Origin: Liolophura sinensis
Lineage: Eukaryota > Mollusca > Polyplacophora > Chitonida > Chitonidae
Reading direction: 5' to 3'
NCBI RefSeq assembly: GCF_032854445.1
Contig: NC_088304.1
Span: 29,335,732 to 29,399,731, forward strand
Length of the DNA stretch: 64,000 nt
How positions within the stretch are numbered: position 1 is the stretch's first letter; each line of letters begins with the position of its first letter. The notes beneath the pieces are model-generated. The model saw only the letters and a program-made list of their open reading frames with translations. It did no database searches and was not told where the DNA came from. Made by a program: the position numbers and the translations under genes. Positions 49,409 to 60,200 of this stretch are shown here, in pieces.

Positions 49409-49594
49409 TCTACACGAGCGCTCTCGATCATTTATTGTCACCAAGGCCTCGATATCAACCGACGAAGGGGAATATCGAAGATTGCCTATATTCGACATCG
49501 TTTAATACAACCTTGATTTACATGTACATATATCGTTAAAATTTTAATGTGAACCTAATTTATTGTAACATGCATATTCGACAAAAGTCAGTTA

Positions 49595-49632
49595 TTTATT
49601 TATTTTATTCGATTGATGTTTTACGTCGTACT
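49595..49632 (-). mobile_element. Family A SINE tail relic
   Basis: TTATTCGATTGATGTTTTACGTCGTACTC is the inverse of the tail only (a decayed match). Confidence 0.5.
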
Positions 49633-49649
49633 CACAAAAGTAAATATCC

Positions 49650-50012
49650 CAGTAAATATTTAAAGTGGGACAATCGACATGTGTGATTGGCTGAAAATGC
49701 CAGTAACATTTGGTTATCGCTAGTAAGTATTCAAAGAGGAACAAGCGACAGGCGTGATTGACTGAAAATTCCAGTAACATTTGGTTATCGCTAGTAAGTA
49801 TTCAAAGTGGAACAAACGACGGGCGTGATTGACTGAAAATGCCAGTAACGTTTGGTTATCGTGAGTAAGTATTCAAAGTGGAACAAACGACAGGCATGAC
49901 TGACTGAAAATGCCAATAACATTTGGTTATCGCTAGTAAGTATTCAAAGTGGAAAAAGAGACCGGCATGATTGACTGAAAATGCCAGTTACATTTGGTTA
50001 TCGCTAAGGTCA
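49650..50012. repeat. 71-bp tandem repeat, 5 copies
   Basis: The unit starts AGTAAGTATTCAAAGTGGAA, contains GATTGACTGAAAATGCCAGT and ends TTTGGTTATCGCT. Confidence 0.9.
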
Positions 50013-50889
50013 AGCATATGTATAAAGATAATCTCTTATCTTCTTTGGGATTAATGGCACCTGGCCATGTATGGTAGGCTACTGTTTCCATCATTCAAGG
50101 AGGCGACGCAATTTTAATGTAAATGCACTGTGTGTGTTTTCTTACCTCTTAGGCCATTTTGGCATACAAATTGCAGCAAAGAATTTGTTGTCGTCAACTG
50201 GATTAAAAAATGTACTTATTGTGGCATGGATTAATGTGGCATGGATATGTGAAATATTTGCATTTCAAAAACGTTCAAATAATTTATGTATGCTTGGTTT
50301 TTTATGTCGTACTAACAGTTTTTTGTGGAATATTGCAGAATATTGCCATTACGATGCCTCGGCACAAACCTTAACAAATCTTATTGTTTCAACTTAGGCG
50401 TACATATAATGTATATATACTACAAACGACAAGGTTCATACTCCTACATGTGTCATTTGTATTAATGAAAACGTTTTCCTCTCTCGTAGACTTTACGACA
50501 AGAGGAATGGTTCCAATTTTTGACATTACTAATTACCATTACTTGGAAAGCAACTTACCAAAGGGCACTTCATATGGCGTGACATTTCTCGTAGCATATG
50601 TCAGATCCTTTGTGTTGTGTGACGATGTCAGTCAACGTCACAAGTTATTACAGCAAAAACTATGTGTCAAGCCTATCCCACCAAACCCATTTACAAGTTT
50701 GTTAAATTTTACAATGGGTATTATTCTCTTTTAAGTTAATATGTACAGGGCGTCAAGAATTTCTGGCAGTCTGCTTCATGATTGTGTCTATTTCGTGGTC
50801 TTGAATTAGATCGCCACGTTGGATATATGAACAGTTTCAAAGCAAAGTGCCACCAAGATACATATTTTGTTATTGATAGTTTATATTCT
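50013..50889. other. No gene recognised
   Basis: Two adjacent plus frames (108 and 116 residues, 50071-50734) look AT-rich and lack motifs. TATGCTTGGTTTTTTATGTC at 50288 is a possible family B trace. Confidence 0.4.
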
Positions 50890-51145
50890 AGCATGGTACA
50901 CGATTTGAATATAGATTTCACTAATTCGCGTGGAACATTCCTTGCGTCTTTCCAACATCACTGAAAACTACTGACTACTTCTCTTTGCATCACTCCGTCC
51001 TAATTTCTTTCTTTATATGCTGTCTTAGTTCCTGGATGGTTTGTCCCGTCGCTTCGGGAATTGTCTTTGTAATTATTGACCTGGAATGTCCATCTAGGTT
51101 GACGGCTGATGTTCGAATGTCTGTTTCGACGCATAGATTGAGAGT
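50890..51145 (+). repeat. Diverged repeat E, copy 2
   Basis: AGCATGGTACACGATTT, GGAACATTCC, GGTTGACGGCTGAT and TCTGTTTCGACGCA correspond to copy 1. The nature of the repeat is unknown. Confidence 0.5.
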
Positions 51146-51159
51146 TTAATGTTATTGTA

Positions 51160-51365
51160 CGTTAAATGTTATGACAACACAGCATTTTGAGTAATTCTAG
51201 ACCTGTGACATCAAATAAATTCCGGTTGACATCACTGCATTTTCGTTCCCTAATTCTGTTTAAATCATCGTGTTTGGGGATGTGTAACGTGCTAGTATTT
51301 AAGCATTTGCATAAACAATTAAAATAAAATCGTAACTGAGGTAAATTGGCAGGAGGCTGATTCTT
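51160..51365 (+). repeat. Repeat D copy
   Basis: TGACAACACAGCATTTTGAG, TAATTCTAGACCTGTGACAT and ACTGAGGTAAATTGGCAGGA. Confidence 0.8.
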
Positions 51366-51529
51366 CTCTTCCTCCGATACAGCGGGTATGTGTACACAGC
51401 AAATGGATCGGAGCTGAAGCAGCGATTGAATTTTTTCTCCGCACCTGTGTCAGATGTTTACAATATAAATGTATGTACACCATACTTAACTACTGCCACA
51501 ACCCGGCGTGTACATATACTGTGTTCTCT

Positions 51530-51745
51530 TGTAGCAGGGCGATTTTATGCCGCCAAAAGGCGCTGAAGTATTATGACACCCCATCCAGTCATTTTATACT
51601 GACACCTGGCCAACCAGTCCTGTTTTCTTCGCTCTAATCTCTTATTACTGAGCGTTCAGTGAGGCTGCATCAAGTGTCATGTTTAGGTCTTTGGTATGAC
51701 CCAATCCGGGGTTGATCCAAAGTCTCCCGACTTCAAGGCATATCT
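51530..51745 (+). mobile_element. Family C repeat
   Basis: Contains GCAGGGCGATTTTATGCCGC, GGCCAACCAGTCCTGTTTTC and, near the end, GGTATGACCCAATCCGGGGT with CTCCCGACTTCAAGGC, an inverse tRNA-like block as in family B. Confidence 0.8.
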
Positions 51746-52169
51746 AGAAGATCACAAGCAAGAAAGGGTTGGCTCGTTTTTCTTCGAGGAAGTCTTACCT
51801 GATATCAGCGCAACACAAACCAGAGCAGCTAACATCATCTGTTTTGTACAACCCGTGTGGAGTCTGACAGTAAAGCCGACTATATACGTCTTTAGTATGC
51901 TCTCTCAGAACATAGATAGTCAGCAGATAAGCCTATTCCCTTCATGAGAACCAAACACGGCGATTATCTCGATTGTGACTCAGCAGTCCATAGCGTTTTG
52001 GAAATTTACCCCAGTGTCAATGTTAATAACTCGATAGCATATTTCACAGAGGTAACTAAACTGTAAGCCTATCTCACAGGTTACGAAGAACACGATTTTT
52101 AAATAAATTATACAGCATGTATAAAATAGGGTTCTTCTAAAGTAGAAAAAGGTAGGAAATAATATCCAG

Positions 52170-52306
<137 letters not shown>

Positions 52307-52664
52307 AAGGTGAATCTGGTAAGCTAAATCAACAAGTTAAGTTTGTCATGATTTTTTTCTATAATATATAATTTTACCAAGACAGTTTTACTTTACACTT
52401 TATCCTTCCACTTCTACTGTGCGTGAAGATGACACTCAAGACTCACTCATTGCGGCAGCAGACAGATTTACTAAGGAAACTTTATCACCAGATTAAAACC
52501 TTCGTGTAGGAACAAAGACGAAATACAGACACACTGGAAAAGCTTAATTTAACCCAGCCCGTCATTGAAGAACGTCAGGAACGTCGAAAACGTCAAATGT
52601 CTTGGATTTCAATTCTCGACTTTCACTGAAGCATGGGCCTTCGAGAAGGAAACTTCATTCCTAA

Positions 52665-53260
52665 CTCTATAACGATGATGAAACATTTTGTATCTTAGAT
52701 GCAACCAATCTTTGCAGCAATATATCTCATGAACTTGGGATTATAGCCATTGAAAATTGGCTCGATAAACATCCCGGCCACATCAACAACCATTTTTCTA
52801 AAGAATTTTTACTGTCCGGTACACTGTCAACATTTTAGGATCAGCTCGACCCAATTTTTCAGGGTCACAGGCAAACTGACCCTGAAATGTAGGATCGGAA
52901 AATAAGGGTTGAATTATTTGAAGCTAACAATAAGGGTCATTGTTCTAAACAAGATAGATTTTTGGGGGTTGAAACAGGACACTGACCCTAAATATTTGGG
53001 ATAAGTGTCCCTATTATTTGGAGTTGGTCATGTCTATACCCTGAATATCAGGGTCATATCTGACCATTTTCTCTTAACGGCGTATACGAATTATTTTAGA
53101 AAATAACACATCTGAATTTGGAAAAAAATACCTTTCTTAGACATTCTCCTTACTCGCAAAGGGAATGAGATCATCACAGATATTTTCTACAAACCAACCG
53201 ACACAAAACATTAACTAGATTAAAGATCTACCCACGTCACGCAAAAAATCAAGTTAAGTG
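52665..53260 (+). pseudogene. Degenerate Penelope-like reverse transcriptase fragment
   Basis: Two coding relics in the same direction. 52665-52838 reads DDETFCILDATNLCSNI then HELGIIAIENWLDKHPGHIN and stops at TAG; this matches the RT motif with D(A/V)xSLYSNIPHE typical of Penelope-like elements. 53134-53260 reads FLDILLTRKGNEIITDIFYKP then TDTKH, the conserved C-terminal RT segment, followed by stops. The piece between, which should hold the YADD catalytic box, is replaced by 52839-53090, a stretch with repeated AGGGTCA/TGACCCT words and no homology I can see. The element is dead. Non-LTR assignment is less likely because of the KPTDT motif. Confidence 0.65.
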
Positions 53261-53299
53261 ATATGGTTTTATCTTGTTTTAATGTGTGTATATATTAAC

Positions 53300-53545
53300 A
53301 GTGATGGCAATGCAGCATTTGTAGTCGTTCTGGACCAGTGGCCTGTAATAAATCGCAATTAACTTAATTCTGTTTAAGCCATTTTGCTATGGGGCCTGTA
53401 ATTTGTTAATATTAAAGCGTGTACATGAACAGTTAGAGTAAAACCCTGACTGAGCTCATTCACAGGAGGCCATATTTCACCGGTTACATGTCACTATTTA
53501 CCAGCTATCACACCGTCGTCGCTACTCTTGTTTTACTCTCTATGC
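53300..53545 (+). repeat. Repeat D copy
   Basis: Near full length: GTGATGGCAATGCAGCATTT, TAATTCTGTTTAAGCCATTT, GGAGGCCATATTTCACCGGT and TTTTACTCTCTATGCTGTAC. Confidence 0.82.
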
Positions 53546-54242
53546 TGTACCTCTGTATTATATTGTACCGTCAACTCCACGAGAACAGCTCTGTCAAAGA
53601 CTGCAAGTATTCACTTATTCACTACAATTTAGTGTACAACACAAATCCCTGGAAGATCAGTTCAACGAACTTAAGCCTGTAAATCACCAATATCGATCCA
53701 TACATGTAACCCCAGTAACAGCAACAACGACAAACCCGCGTCACATGGCTCTACTTCGGGCATGTCCGTTAATGTGTTCGGGCTTGTCTGCCGATATGCG
53801 CTGACATGTCCGTTGCGTGTTCACGGGTGGGTTTACCAAACCCACGTGACGGAACGACCCCCTCCTTCACAACAGCGGGTATTGCCGGGTTTACAACCTA
53901 GGCGAAAACTATTCTAATGTGAGGTGTTTATTGCTCATTAAGGAAACTCACAGAAATATTTACGGTAAGAGAATTAATTTGCACACCTGCAGTGGGGTGT
54001 GGCTATAGTTGCGTGATAGCCTATGTTGCTTAGTAGCCTAGCTATATCTGATCGCGTTTACACTTGATATCTAAAAGCCGCCCTGTATATATACCTATAT
54101 ATATATATGTGTGTGTGTATGTATAGTCTAGATTTAGGTCATTTATGCCATGTTGTATATACAAGCCTACCTCCACTTATCCGTTTTACCTACCAACAGA
54201 TCCGCTTAGCGAATTTATTGACGATATATCAAGTTTACCGCT
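53546..54242. other. No gene; one hairpin
   Basis: CACGGGTGGGTTTACCAAAC continuing to CCACGTG (53820-53847) is a strong small hairpin. The rest is ordinary. Confidence 0.5.
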
Positions 54243-54625
54243 CTGTTGCATTTTGAGTAATTCTAGACCAGTGACGTGATAGTCGTGGCTTTCCCCCGGA
54301 CTCTGCCCGGCTTCCTCTCACCATAAAACCGGTCTCTGTCGAATCAGTGAAATTCGGTGTAAAAGTTCGGTGTAAAATACCAATCAAATAAATAGACCAG
54401 CGATGTCTAATAAATTGCAGTTAACATCATCGCATATTTAGTTAATTCTACTTAAGCCATGGTGCTACTAGTTAAACAATTTACATCAAAGGTTAGAATA
54501 AAGCCCTAACTGAAGTGAATTGACAAGAGGCCATATTCACAATGGTTACGTGTGACGATTTGAGGATTATGAAACGGTTGCCAGTTAGTCGTGGTTTTAC
54601 TCTCTATGCTGTTAGTCTTTCAGTA
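54243..54625 (+). repeat. Repeat D copy split by a SINE
   Basis: Left part GCATTTTGAGTAATTCTAGA; right part resumes AATTGCAGTTAACATCATCG and ends TTTTACTCTCTATGCTGT. Confidence 0.82.
54285..54396 (+). mobile_element. Truncated family A SINE inserted in repeat D
   Basis: Begins near TAGTCGTGGCTTTCCCCCGG and ends AATACCAATCAAATAAATA. The flanks GACCAGTGACGT and GACCAGCGATGT are a target duplication of repeat D sequence. Confidence 0.8.
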
Positions 54626-55164
54626 TACAGCATAGAAGACATTTGGTACGGTTGCGTGTTCTTGTAAAGGTCGCTTTTGGAGACATGCGTTATCTTAATC
54701 GGACTAGTGGATACATTTCGTACTGCACATTCTTAAATAATAATTTAATAAATCTTGCCGATTTGAAACTACTCGCGATTTCAACTTCGACCAGAATAAA
54801 TTCGGCTTCATTTAAAGAAGCGTCCTTTCTCACATGTACATATAGGGCTTATTACTGAGTTAGGGGTAGTGGTAGGGTTGGGTGGTCCTTTTTAGTTCAT
54901 TTGCTTCTCATAACATACTACATCATAAATTTAAATCTGCTGTGACTTGCCTTGGTGTTATGTGTGGTGTCATATCTGGCGTCATATCTGCTGTCAATGT
55001 GTGGGGTCACACATGATGTCATGCCACTGTAGCGTATCGCTCCCCCCAATAGGGGTTACTCGGTATACAAAGAAATAAAGAAGACTCTTGAAAATGGCTG
55101 CATTTAAGATGAGATGTTACAATTTGAGCACCACGCTACGCATTGTATATTGTGTACAGTTTGC

Positions 55165-55320
55165 TTGATTTATTTATTTTGATTGGTGTTTTACGCTGTA
55201 CTCAAAACTGCTTCATTATACCACGGTGGAGGTAGGAGGAAGCTACATGTAAGCCAACGTGAACTGGATGTGAACTTATGGCAACCGCATTCGTAAGACA
55301 TCCAGGGAGTTTCCTTGAAG
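55165..55320 (-). mobile_element. Decayed family A SINE, minus strand
   Basis: ATTTATTTTGATTGGTGTTT and TACGCTGTACTCAAAACTG give the inverse tail; GAACTGGATGTGAACTTATG marks the inverse box B region. Confidence 0.7.
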
Positions 55321-55526
55321 CCACCTCCTTAGAAGTAGTAAAGAACATTTTCATTTTCCGAATCACTTGAACTCTGTCGAACAAAACAGGAACTATTCTC
55401 TCTATCATTCTGCCGTTTATAAAAAGGCCAAACATATTTTTCAACCAGTTATCCATGCCTATGCCATGTGCTTCTGGTTTCTACCATATATCCTATCTAC
55501 TGTCTAATTTTTTTTTAAATTTAAAA

Positions 55527-55703
55527 GTCTGTTATCTGAGTGATGGTAGAATGTTCTGTTATTGCAGCAGATTATTCTGTTAAATATAACACTCATAATC
55601 TATTAATTCTACCTAACGATTCTATTAGACTAACAGAATATTATGTTAAATATGACAGAATACTATGTTATAATAACAGAATACATTCTATCATCGCTCA
55701 GAC
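55527..55703. mobile_element. Short inverted-repeat (MITE-like) element
   Basis: The ends GTCTGTTATCTGAGTGATGG and GTCTGAGCGATGATAGAATG (inverse) are imperfect copies. The interior is built of TCTGTTA/TAACAGA words, so it can fold on itself throughout. Confidence 0.65.
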
Positions 55704-55709
55704 CACAAA

Positions 55710-56494
55710 TTTTCTGTTAAATTTAACAGGTTTTGAGTGAACAAGTGATAACAAGCGCTCAGCTCTGGTTGGGTACAACTGTCGGCGCCTGGATGGTAAC
55801 ACGGGGCACAGGCGTCAGGCAATCGCGAGAACAAACGCTAACGCACTCGCACATCCATTTAACCACAGACTTAACTGTCATCAAAATGATGATGTTTGTT
55901 TTAAAGTTAGATGGCTAATGTGAATATTGCGTCAGTACACAATTGGCTATTAATACCTATGTTACAATTTTCTGCTGGCTGCCTAGTATCCAGTTCAATT
56001 TTAATTTGGTTTTCTGTGTGCATTAATCAAAGTTATCTACAGAAAACTATGCTAAAGGTAAAGATTTATGTGTTTTACAAATATTAACGTAAAATGTACG
56101 AAAATTTCTGAACTATGTATGACTACCGAACAACACAGTTCTTTAACTTGGATTATTTGTTTGTCTCACACGGGCTGGAGACAGATATATGGCTTATTCA
56201 GAAAAAATTAACTGACCGCAGTATCTACCCTATAAGGTCTTTTTAAGCCTACAAGTGAAACCAAGGCGAATATAGAAATGAAACAATCATAAATTTGAAT
56301 ACAATAAAAAATTATCCAGTCATCATTTTTTCGTCATGTGCATGCAGTGCACTGTTTTTTTGTTGTTTTTTTTTTCATTTTTTTTATTTATATGTTAATT
56401 ATTGGATCATATTTATACAGGGAAGTTTGTTCAGTGAAATGACACCGCTCGCCCCATTTATATATTCTGTGACATTCTCTCACAGATCATAGTG
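55710..56494 (+). other. Upstream flank of VWA gene
   Basis: Includes a long T-rich tract (56350-56390) leading to CTCTCACAG at 56485, consistent with an intron end before the start codon. No upstream exon was identified. Confidence 0.5.
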
Positions 56495-57249
56495 ATGGCG
56501 GGTGTGAAGAGAAAGGCATCGAGAGCCTCATCTTACGAACGGCCGTCCAAGCTGGTTAAGAGCAGTACAAGTTCTGGGGTAGCCATGAGGAAGGACGACA
56601 CCCTTCCCCGAACACCATTTACCCCTGTAAAGCTGGGCAGTAAGAAAAAGTCATCGAAGTCGCCCTCTGGGAGTGTACCTGTAGAGGGAGATGTGGTTGG
56701 ACTGCGACGGGCGCCCACTTTGCCGCTGGTAGAAGAAAACTCCTCCAACGGTCTCTCTACAGGTGAGCACATAACGACCATTAGACGACTTCCCTCAGGA
56801 ACCTCTGTGGGGTCCACCGCCGATGAAGGCGCTGTGCCGAAATTAACATCGAAGAAATCAAGTCTGTTACGTCGAGAGAGCATCACTAAGACCCCATCGA
56901 AAAGTTCTAGGGAGAACTCTTTAGTTGTCCCCCCTCCTTTGCCGCCAGGTGGCCTCATGGAAATCGTCTTCTCCTTCGATACGACGGGGTCTATGTCCTC
57001 CTGCCTAGAACAAGTCAGAGGTCGCCTCTCGGATATGATGCAACGCCTCCAAGCGGACATCCCTGGCATCCGGATCTCCGTTTTCGCTCATGGGGATTAT
57101 GTTGACGCCGGAAAATACGTCACCAAATGGATAGACTTCGGAGCCACGCTTCCGGAACTTTGTGATTTTGTCAAAAACGTTGAATCCACCGGTGGTGGAG
57201 ACTTTGAAGAATGCTATGAGCTTGTTTTGCATCAGGTGGGTAAGGAGCT
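56495..57249 (+). CDS. VWA gene, exon part upstream of insertion
   Basis: Encodes residues 1-251 and the first two bases of codon 252. It covers the disordered N-terminus and the first half of the VWA fold with MIDAS Asp162 and Ser166 and the TGGGD loop. Without splicing, translation would run into the inserted element and stop at TAG 57266-57268 after only six more codons, truncating the VWA domain. A plausible donor, CAG/GTGGGT at 57235/57236, lies 14 bases before the insertion. Confidence 0.8.
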
Positions 57250-60200
57250 GGCCACAGACCCCCATTAGTTTTCCATAAGCGACAATGTTAACGTTTAGCG
57301 CTGTAGCTCAGTCCCAAACATTCCGAGGCCAATAAGCTTTGGTGCATACCTGGCCCAGCCTGAGAGAAAGAAGCTGTAAAAATCTTGACATAGGTTGACC
57401 GTCAAAATCTGGACCTTTACATGCCGGCAGCTGGGAGGGGTGCCTAGCAACGCCAAGGGGACGTCACTCGCAGCCTCATCACCACCTGTCTCCTTGTGTC
57501 CTTTCGCCCAGAATTTCAAACTTTCACCATTAAAACTCATACCTGCCCAAAGCTTAGACAATTTCCATCATTTTGATACCAAGCATGCACTTGTACACCA
57601 AAAACGGCAGGCTGGCAGCAAAAAAAGACTTTACACCCTAAAATACACAGAACTACAATCGTCCCTACTGAAAAACGGAAGTTGTAATGGGGGTCTGTGT
57701 CCTATCACACCAGCCAACTTTTTTCAAAATCGATAATTTTTGCACCACATAATGCTTACTACCTCTAAACCTCACACATAAAGTTACAGCTTGATACATG
57801 CAAAAACTTTTGAGTAGGAGGAATTTAACTTGGGGTACCCCTATCTTGGAAATGTGTCTGTTTGTCCGTCCTCAAGCACGAAGTTCAAAGCTCTGTAGTG
57901 CACATACCGTTCAAAATATCTTAACCAGGTCAAATGTTTTGGAAAGCTGGTATGTATATCTGCAAGAAAAATGAAAAAATTCCAATGACAAAGTATTTTA
58001 CATTTTCCATTGACAAACATTTAGAAAATTATGGATTTTCAAGTAGATTTTCTTGTTTACAGCAGTGTTAAGAAAATACTTAAAAGCCAAAAGTGTCAAA
58101 ATATATATCAAAAGACAGGTAATTTATCTGAAAATTCACTTACAAAATATAGGACATACCTTTTAGCAACTTTGTGCAAAATTTGACTTAAAGTGATACA
58201 GGTGGGTAGCAAAGCGGAGTTTCAAAATTCCAGAAAAGTACATTTTGATCACCATCAAAGTAAACATATGCATCCAAATTGATATAGAAATGCTCATAGG
58301 CACAGTTTCCATGGATAGGGCTAAAGAAAAGACTAGTATCCCTTTTACATAGTGATTCACATGATAAAACCCTTTAAAAGATCACCCACTACCCCCCCCC
58401 CCCCCCACTACCCCCCTTTCCCGTCTCCCCCATGGCTGCCATTGGTTGGCTGGCTTACCTCAACTCACAGTGCAAAAGAATCCCACCACCTGTGTTGTGG
58501 CCTCAGACTAAATTAGTACTTTCCACATAACAAACACCAAAGTGTGACACTGGCATCTACAAGAGATAAGTAGAGGGGAGAAATATGAATTTGCCACTTA
58601 CAAAAATAAAGCCACACAGTACATGCACATTGGTCATTCAGACAGTCAGCAAGGCAACCCTCCCAAGACAGGTTGAAGGGACCCAAGAAGAGGGGAAAAG
58701 CTGTACTTTTTAACCTGTAACAACACAGAAATCCTCAAATAATCAGTGAGAAATTACATCCGTAATCAGGTTCCACACTGGGTGTTCCTGGGTGGGCATG
58801 AGGAATGGACATTCAAACTGTCCGTACATATATGAGAAACCTGTGACGTTTCCCCGGTTGGGGGTGGGTGGGGGGGGGGGGGGGGGGGGCTGGAGGGGTA
58901 TGTGTCATGGTGTAGTACCGGACCAATGACGGGGATTCTAGGTCGGCCAAGGGAGTGGAAGACTGCATCCGAATGGTCAGGCCTTTGAGGAAGCTGAACG
59001 GCTAGCAGACCCCACTCACCTAGGTAGATCCCAGTTCAATATATGCATAAACCAGGCAAAGTTCACTGACGCCATGTTTGGGAGACACGATCTAAAGAGG
59101 GAAACCAAGACAAAAGCTCAATAGGTATTAAACTAGGATGTGAAAGCCATATGTAGCTGTCTAATTTCTAACTTGTGTGTGAGGACATTGGAAACATAAA
59201 AAAAATCCCAGTTGCCCAGGGAGGTGGATGCCACACTGGGCCAGATACTAAAACAAAAACTCCTTGAGATGTCGCAGGAACAGCGTACTATGTTCTGGTG
59301 GAAAAACAGACACCTGGTGGGGCAGAGACTCATTTTCACAAGGGCAATATTCCAACAGATCACACTCACATGTATGCTAGAAACTTGAAATTGATCATTT
59401 TTGTTCCAACGCCACAAATACGGTGTGAGTGCACATGTAACTTGTCAGAGGAATGAATATACACATGCAATGAAAACTACATGCCTACAGTGGTTTATTT
59501 TTAAGTTTAAAGAGGAAAATTTACCTTGTCCACTTCAAGTCTATGCCCAAAACAGCAGACAGTGTTCCAGCAGAGATGCCTGTTTTTAATGTTTTGTGAC
59601 CTGCAGGATGATTTGAAGCACATTTACCTAGTGTGTGGTGGCACACATGGGAGGAACCTGACTTGGTTTGTAAATTAAATGCACACTGGCCCTCTCTACT
59701 ACTCTAGCCAAGTAAATTAATCTGCTGATGTGTTTTTATCCACCTGTGTGAGGCTGGGCCCTTATATGTGATGCAAGGCCTTCTTGACCATCCTTAATCA
59801 CACCACCCTATCTATCAGCCACATACTCCAATTTCACTCGCAGCACTCAAATTTTGCATTATTTATCAAATGTCAGCCCCAAAAGAGACATTTTAAAAAC
59901 CAGGAACAATGAAACATTGTCTGTGTTTGTTCCAGTCTGTTTATACTCCTGTACTACCCTTGACCACAGAGCGTTTTAGCCGATTTTTAGACAAAATGGA
60001 TATGTGGGGAAAATATAGAATTAAAAAGCTTTAAAACTGCTCAATCAAGTTCCATGTCAATGCAAACCACATCGCATATGTACCCACCAAATATTATCAG
60101 GCTGCTGCGAAATCTGAGCACACAGTGACATATTACATGTTTTGGCACAAGTGGACAGATCAGGCCACAGACCCCCATTAGTTTTCCATAAGCGACAATG

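Noticed and set aside
56533-57265. Minus-strand frames of 178 and 86 residues
   Set aside because: They are antisense shadows of the VWA exon.
57395-57736. 113-residue frame, repeated at 60308
   Set aside because: It appears twice because it lies in the 453-bp direct repeats; it runs past the element end into different flanks and shows no domain.
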